DNA from: Citrus sinensis
Taxonomy: Eukaryota; Streptophyta; Magnoliopsida; Sapindales; Rutaceae
NCBI RefSeq assembly: GCF_022201045.2
Contig: NC_068559.1
Location: 28,527,501 to 28,591,500 of the forward strand
DNA: 64,000 nt
Reading direction: 5' to 3'
Part shown: positions 59,061 through 64,000 of the stretch, piece after piece
Position numbering within the stretch: position 1 is the first letter of the stretch
Layout of the letters: each line of letters opens with the position of its first letter
The notes under the pieces: model-generated
What the model saw: the letters and a program-made list of their open reading frames with translations, nothing else
What the model was told of the DNA's origin: nothing
The model's database searches: none
Translations under genes and position numbers: made by a program

Positions 59061-62000
59061 ACTTTTGGTTGAACTGTATAGTTTCACGGTAATATTAATT
59101 GGTGTATGATATTCGGGATCCGGGGGTCTTTTATTGTTTTCACAACTATAACTCTTTAGTTTAATTATGAAATAACTTTACAAAGATTGAGGTTATTCTC
59201 TTCCCACTGATCAGGTCATTGTTGGGTTCTGAAACAATATTTTCTTCATATTTTACAGGGCAAAAATATGAAATATGTTTGTGTTGTTATAGAGGAGTCT
59301 AATATTTCTTGTGTAAACATTTCATAAATGTGAGGTAGATTTACCCGTACTAAATGTAAAATTATAAACTATACTCATTAAACTTTCTACACTCACAGAG
59401 TCACAGTAAAACTTATAAAATGATCCTATATCTATTTTTTTAGAATACTGATATATTTAAGTCACAAGCCTATTGATAATTAGATATTTATTAAAACTAA
59501 CTTAGATGAATTCTATTACAATACAACTGAGATGTCCGAATTTACATATCTTTACTAAATCAAACGCTTACTAAGAGCAAGAGGTTCTGGTTCAAACAAT
59601 TAAGGATAAAAGTGTCATATTGGCTTTGAAAAGTTGGGAAATATCGGTGCCCATTTATAAAAAAAAAAAAAAGAAAAAAAAAACGAGGGTGCACAAAACC
59701 AATTGATGTTGATGTTGAAATAAGAGAATATTCTGCAGACGTGAGAGGCTTTGCTTGCTTTGGAAGGGGGACATGCAAATGCAATGCAAAGCGATAATTA
59801 AAAAAAAAAAAAAAAAAGATGGCTTGGATTTATGGAAAGTTGGCTCCCTTTTCACTTTGGAATGATCACCCCACATATTCCCACTATGTTAAAGGCCATG
59901 CCAAAACGATCCAACTATACTCACTAAAAAGGCATCTCTCTTCATTTCCCACAATTTTATTATCCACCATTAAAGTAGTAGACACAGCATAATCGGATCA
60001 ATCGACCTTTATTTCTCTCAAAGACATGTCTCCATCACAAGATTGCAACACAAAACAAAGCATGATTTATTTTTTTGATTGTGTGAAATGAGTTTGTGGC
60101 GAGGAAAATTAAAGAAATCGAGAGCAACATTTTACTCCCTCCCTTTGTCACACGATCACATAGCATTGAAGTTTGAAAACGTGCCCTGAGAATTTGTGCT
60201 TTTTACTGTGTTGAAATATTAGGTCACCTCTCGTACGCCATTTTCCGGATTGTAAAACACTCTTTCTTATTTTGGAGAACAACAATAATCATGTCTTTTA
60301 TAAATATCTATAGATGTGCGGGGTCAAGTCTGGTGTTAATTAGAAACACATTTTCGAATTAAAGCTGACTCCTAAGCCATGTTATAATTGTATAGATTTG
60401 AGAATTTCTTATATTTTTGTTGCGGTAATAAATCCGAAATCTCTTTTGCGGGATCAATCTGTAGTCCTACTAATATATATATATATATGAAAGCATATAT
60501 TTGCCAATTTTAAAAGCTAAGTTGCCAATAAGAGACAAATTTCTACGTTTTCAAGAGGATGCGATTTCCTTAAGCTTGCTATGATGACGATGACATGAAG
60601 AGGCCTAACTTGCATAAGGGGACGTATAGGCTGTGTCTATTTTCTCACTTTTGAAGCTACATGAAATGATTAAACATGAAACAAAGTGCATGGCATGGCT
60701 TATAACACAAGGCAGTCACTTATCAATGCCAGGGCTTTGTCACTGCTTGTAAGTTCACCATTATTTATAATTCTCCTTTCGCAGCATTTTGAAAAAAAAA
60801 AAAAAAAAAAGGAATTATACGTGCACACGTAAGAGGGCTGGACTCCTTGTTGGTCATATTTGCTTAGTTCATAATGATGGGTCAATAATTTATTCGGAGA
60901 CATGAGGCAATTCATATGTACTAACTAGCTATATGTACACACAGCTTAATGCATTTTCTTTATCTGCTGGTCCCTCTTCGTCCAAGCAGTCCTCTTTCTA
61001 AGCTTAACTTAAATTTAAAATTGGGGATATAAAATTCAGAAAAGTTAAAAAAAAAAAAGGAAATCTTGTGCATTTCTGTGGATAATCATCCTATAATATG
61101 ATCTATTATGTCAAATTGAGCATCACAATCATAATTTACCAAATTAAGAAGAGACAAATCAGGCTTATTTCTCCTAATTAAATGGGCAAATCGACCAAAA
61201 AATCTTTCAGCAAAGGAAGAGCAAACCAATAAGATTCTGACATTTTTTTCTTTTCTTCCCTTTAGTAGAAATCGGCTCCTTTTTCTCTGAAAATTTTGTG
61301 GTATCCTGAATAAGCTATGCTCAGTTCAACCATTTGTATAGCCAGAATCCTAAGACCTGTCGACTATTATTGACCAAGCTCTGAATCAAGTACATATGAA
61401 AAGAGAGCACATGCATTCACTTCAATTCAAATCAAAACCCGAGACTCCGTTAAAAAATCCTGACAAAATTCCCACCATGCGCCATGCACTCTCTCTCTCT
61501 CTCTGTCTCGGTTTCAACAAATTAAACACCCCACTAACATTATCCCCAACATTCACATGCATGGACTGCCACTGCCACTCATTATTCCCACATGCACATG
61601 CAAACATACTCTTAATAATTCTTTCTTTTATTTTTCTCAATGTTCCCAAGTGAATAAATTACATGGAGAAAGTAAACAGTTGGTGGTGCGTTTTGTTTAA
61701 ACCACCATCTCTACCTGACTCTGAATACTCCTAAATTTTAAAAATTTATTTATATATTAATGATTAAAAATTCAATTATTTTTATATTCTTATTCATTAA
61801 TTACCCGTTAATTTTTTATATTTACATAAAAATTAATTACTTAGATAAACAAACTTATGTAAAATCATATTGATAAAAGACCCGGATCGGTTTTGTTTTG
61901 GGACTCTAGCACATTGTGATTTGAGAAGTGGTGATGATGGCATTGATGATGGTGTGATGACGAAATTATATATATAATCTTTTTCATCATCTTCTTTCAT

Positions 62001-62604
62001 TGTATTAATTTGTTTTTTCTCCAAATATTTAGTGGACAAGAACCCCACCATGGTCTAATGGAAGAGCATGCACATTAAAAAGTTATTATTGTTTGGTCCC
62101 CCCTTTTGTACGAAACTAAATAAGCTTCGTGGACTCTGATACATGAAATTCTCTCTCCCTCTCTCTCCTCTCTTTCGTTCCATCTCTTTCAAAAGACATG
62201 AGAGGATTCCATTTCCATGCATGATTATTACGTATACACCAATACGTGCTCTCATATTGTCTCTTCCTTTCTAAAGGGCAGTTCGGATATTACTCGGTTG
62301 TATGTTGCTGCTACCTTTGCTTTTATTTACATGAGGAGATAATAAAGAGTTTGACCTCTTTATTTTATCTCATCAATTTTATACCAATACTCATATTCCC
62401 CTTGTAAAAAACTATTCAAAGGATATATAACTTTTAAGAAGTCACATGATAGTTAAATTAATATCTTATAAAAATAACTTTAGGCTCGTCTCTGTAATTT
62501 GATTCTACCTATAATTTGTTTCCATTACGTTTCATTTTTTCAAAAGAAAATTGCAATTATCAAAATGATTCAATTACATTAAATGAGCACTGAGCCGAAA
62601 ATAT
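59061..62604. other. Intergenic, no gene seen
   Basis: AT-rich spacer with several A runs (59660-59683, 59799-59817, 60791-60810) and a CT tract at 61486-61503. Open frames are short and lack family features. Confidence 0.4.
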
Positions 62605-62722
62605 ATAAATATATATATAATTGAGAGTTCAAAACAAAAATTCCCAAGAAGGGACATTATTTGGATATATATATATATAACTGAGAGTTCAAAACAAAAA
62701 TTCCCAAGAAGGGACATTATTG
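62605..62722. repeat. 60-bp tandem duplication
   Basis: ATATATATAA, then TTGAGAGTTCAAAACAAAAA and TTCCCAAGAAGGGACATTAT, occurs at 62611 and again at 62671 with one or two differences. Confidence 0.9.
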
Positions 62723-64000
62723 GGTTCTCCAGCATTTTAGAACCATACTATTAGTACAATAGCAGCACATTGGTGAAATTCCAAGTTTACATTCATTCAG
62801 TTTAAACAAAAAACAGTTGAAATAGAGAGCAACTTGAAGTTGAAATAATTTTATTTATTAAGTAAAAAGAACAAACAAACCCTTTACAATTCAAATATGC
62901 CTCAATCCATAAATTCCAAGCTTTTAAAAACCACACGGCACCACGTGGAAGAAGATGATAGAGATGCAGCTAGTGTTTACAGCAAAAACAATTGAAATGG
63001 AGTCCGCTCACATTCAAGAGGGAATGGTTTCTTCAATCCATAGATTTTGGCAATTGCTTTTCCAAACGATGAGGCATGAGATGGAAACCAAGGCTGTGAT
63101 GGTAAAAAGGGGTTCCAAAAAAAAAAAAAAATAGAACGGCTAGAATTGGTGATGATAAACCCTTAATAAGAGAAGGGAGATATATTACAGATTATTGGAG
63201 TTTTTCATTTTATTTTTTAAGTAGATTTTTAAAGTTTTATTTGTTGGGTATTTGGAAAAGGAAAAAAAATATATAATAAGGAGATAAGTTATACTAAGAT
63301 ATAAGATTATTTAAAAATTTTCAATGGGGTTAATTGAGAAGTGGACCCTAGTGATATAAAATATGAGGTCAAATATCATCACTCATTAATAAATCCTTTA
63401 GGACCTCCACCTACTTATGGCATTTCAACTCGTTGTTAGGTAATTAAAGTCACCCTCGTGATCTAAAATTTTTCATTGGTGATTGATAGTTAATAAATAT
63501 AAATAAAAAATTTAAGTAATACGTATATTATCACTAAAAGAAACAAAATTTAAGAGAATTTAGATTAAGAGAAGACCCTACCTCAAAATTATTAGGCCAA
63601 ATTAATTTTTTTTCCTCCACCTATTAACGCTCTGCATCTCACTCAGGTCGGCTTAAGTTTGCAGCAAGTTGGACTATAAAACTATTATATTTTCACTATA
63701 TACGATTGGTTGAGAAGTATATATGGCAAGAATTCAATACATAGAGGTTTTGTGTGTATGGGAGACTCAAATCTGTAAGAGGGCCTATACACGCAAATAC
63801 TCAAACTTCCTTCCGTAGTTTATTTGTAAATCACATTGGTTTTTTAATCATTAATCGGTAGCTCATAACAAAATTCTAACCATGTTATCTATAAAACAAG
63901 CTTATAACCAAAATTTGGACCACATTATCTTTATGATTAATAAAAATACTGCAACTTTATTGTAAAAACTGTAATTATATTATAAATTACATGAATAAAT
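62723..64000. other. Intergenic to window end, no gene seen
   Basis: AT-rich spacer with no recognisable feature. Confidence 0.4.

Noticed and set aside
61396-61653. Frames on both strands around a CT repeat
   Set aside because: Microsatellite-driven openness; the CT tract was also checked as a miR156-like sequence and does not match.
1-64000. CRISPR arrays, bacterial operons, organelle insertions, LTR-type elements
   Set aside because: None seen; the sequence is ordinary plant nuclear DNA and no long terminal direct repeats or related proteins were recognised by eye.

Overview
The window is nuclear DNA from a flowering plant. It is AT-rich, its genes are split by GT-AG introns, and it carries plant-only families (CONSTANS-like B-box/CCT, JAZ/TIFY, PPR-DYW, GEM-like GRAM, LITAF/GILP, CYSTM), a nuclear tRNA, a MIR169 hairpin and many small DNA transposons. 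Gene order and protein similarity point to a eudicot, probably a rosid. A decayed aromatic prenyltransferase of the kind expanded in Citrus relatives would fit Rutaceae, but that is inference.

Left part (1-21.1 kb): two adjacent copies of an AT-rich terminal-repeat element; a small secreted LRR protein gene whose expected ATG reads GTG (1913-3218, minus); a COL14/COL15-type CONSTANS-like gene (3893-7155, minus); another terminal-repeat element, a 100-bp tandem duplication and a foldback MITE; a LINE-type RNase H relic (about 11.8-12.3 kb); a MIR169 precursor with its own TATA-like box (12845-13070, plus); a GILP-type LITAF gene (13828-15044, minus); and a CFL1-type WW-domain gene (20032-21092, plus).

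Middle part (21-37 kb): about 5 kb without genes, then a divergent pair, a GEM-like GRAM gene (26111-27163, minus) and a CYSTM gene (28009-29561, plus; its first intron is GC-AG). After it come a DUF4220 fragment, an apparently intronless broken UbiA prenyltransferase copy, a SINE-like insertion, a DUF2828 remnant and a tRNA-Val(UAC).

Right part (37-64 kb): a second foldback MITE, a JAZ10/TIFY9 gene (41995-43397, plus), a non-autonomous hAT element with a perfect 8-bp target-site duplication, a long-TIR element, and an intronless PPR-DYW gene (48272-50770, plus). I see no convincing gene after 50.8 kb, only small tandem duplications, a GC-rich patch and a short telomere-like tract.

From memory of Arabidopsis, GILP, GER5, DUF2828, JAZ10 and the PPR gene correspond in order to At5g13190-At5g13230, and the COL14/CFL1 pair to At2g33500/At2g33510. 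The window therefore looks like an ancestral eudicot block in which the DUF2828 member has decayed in place. The points most worth following are the MIR169 locus, the collinearity with its in-situ pseudogene, the JAZ10 Jas-intron architecture, the GTG start of the LRR gene and the intronless prenyltransferase copy.
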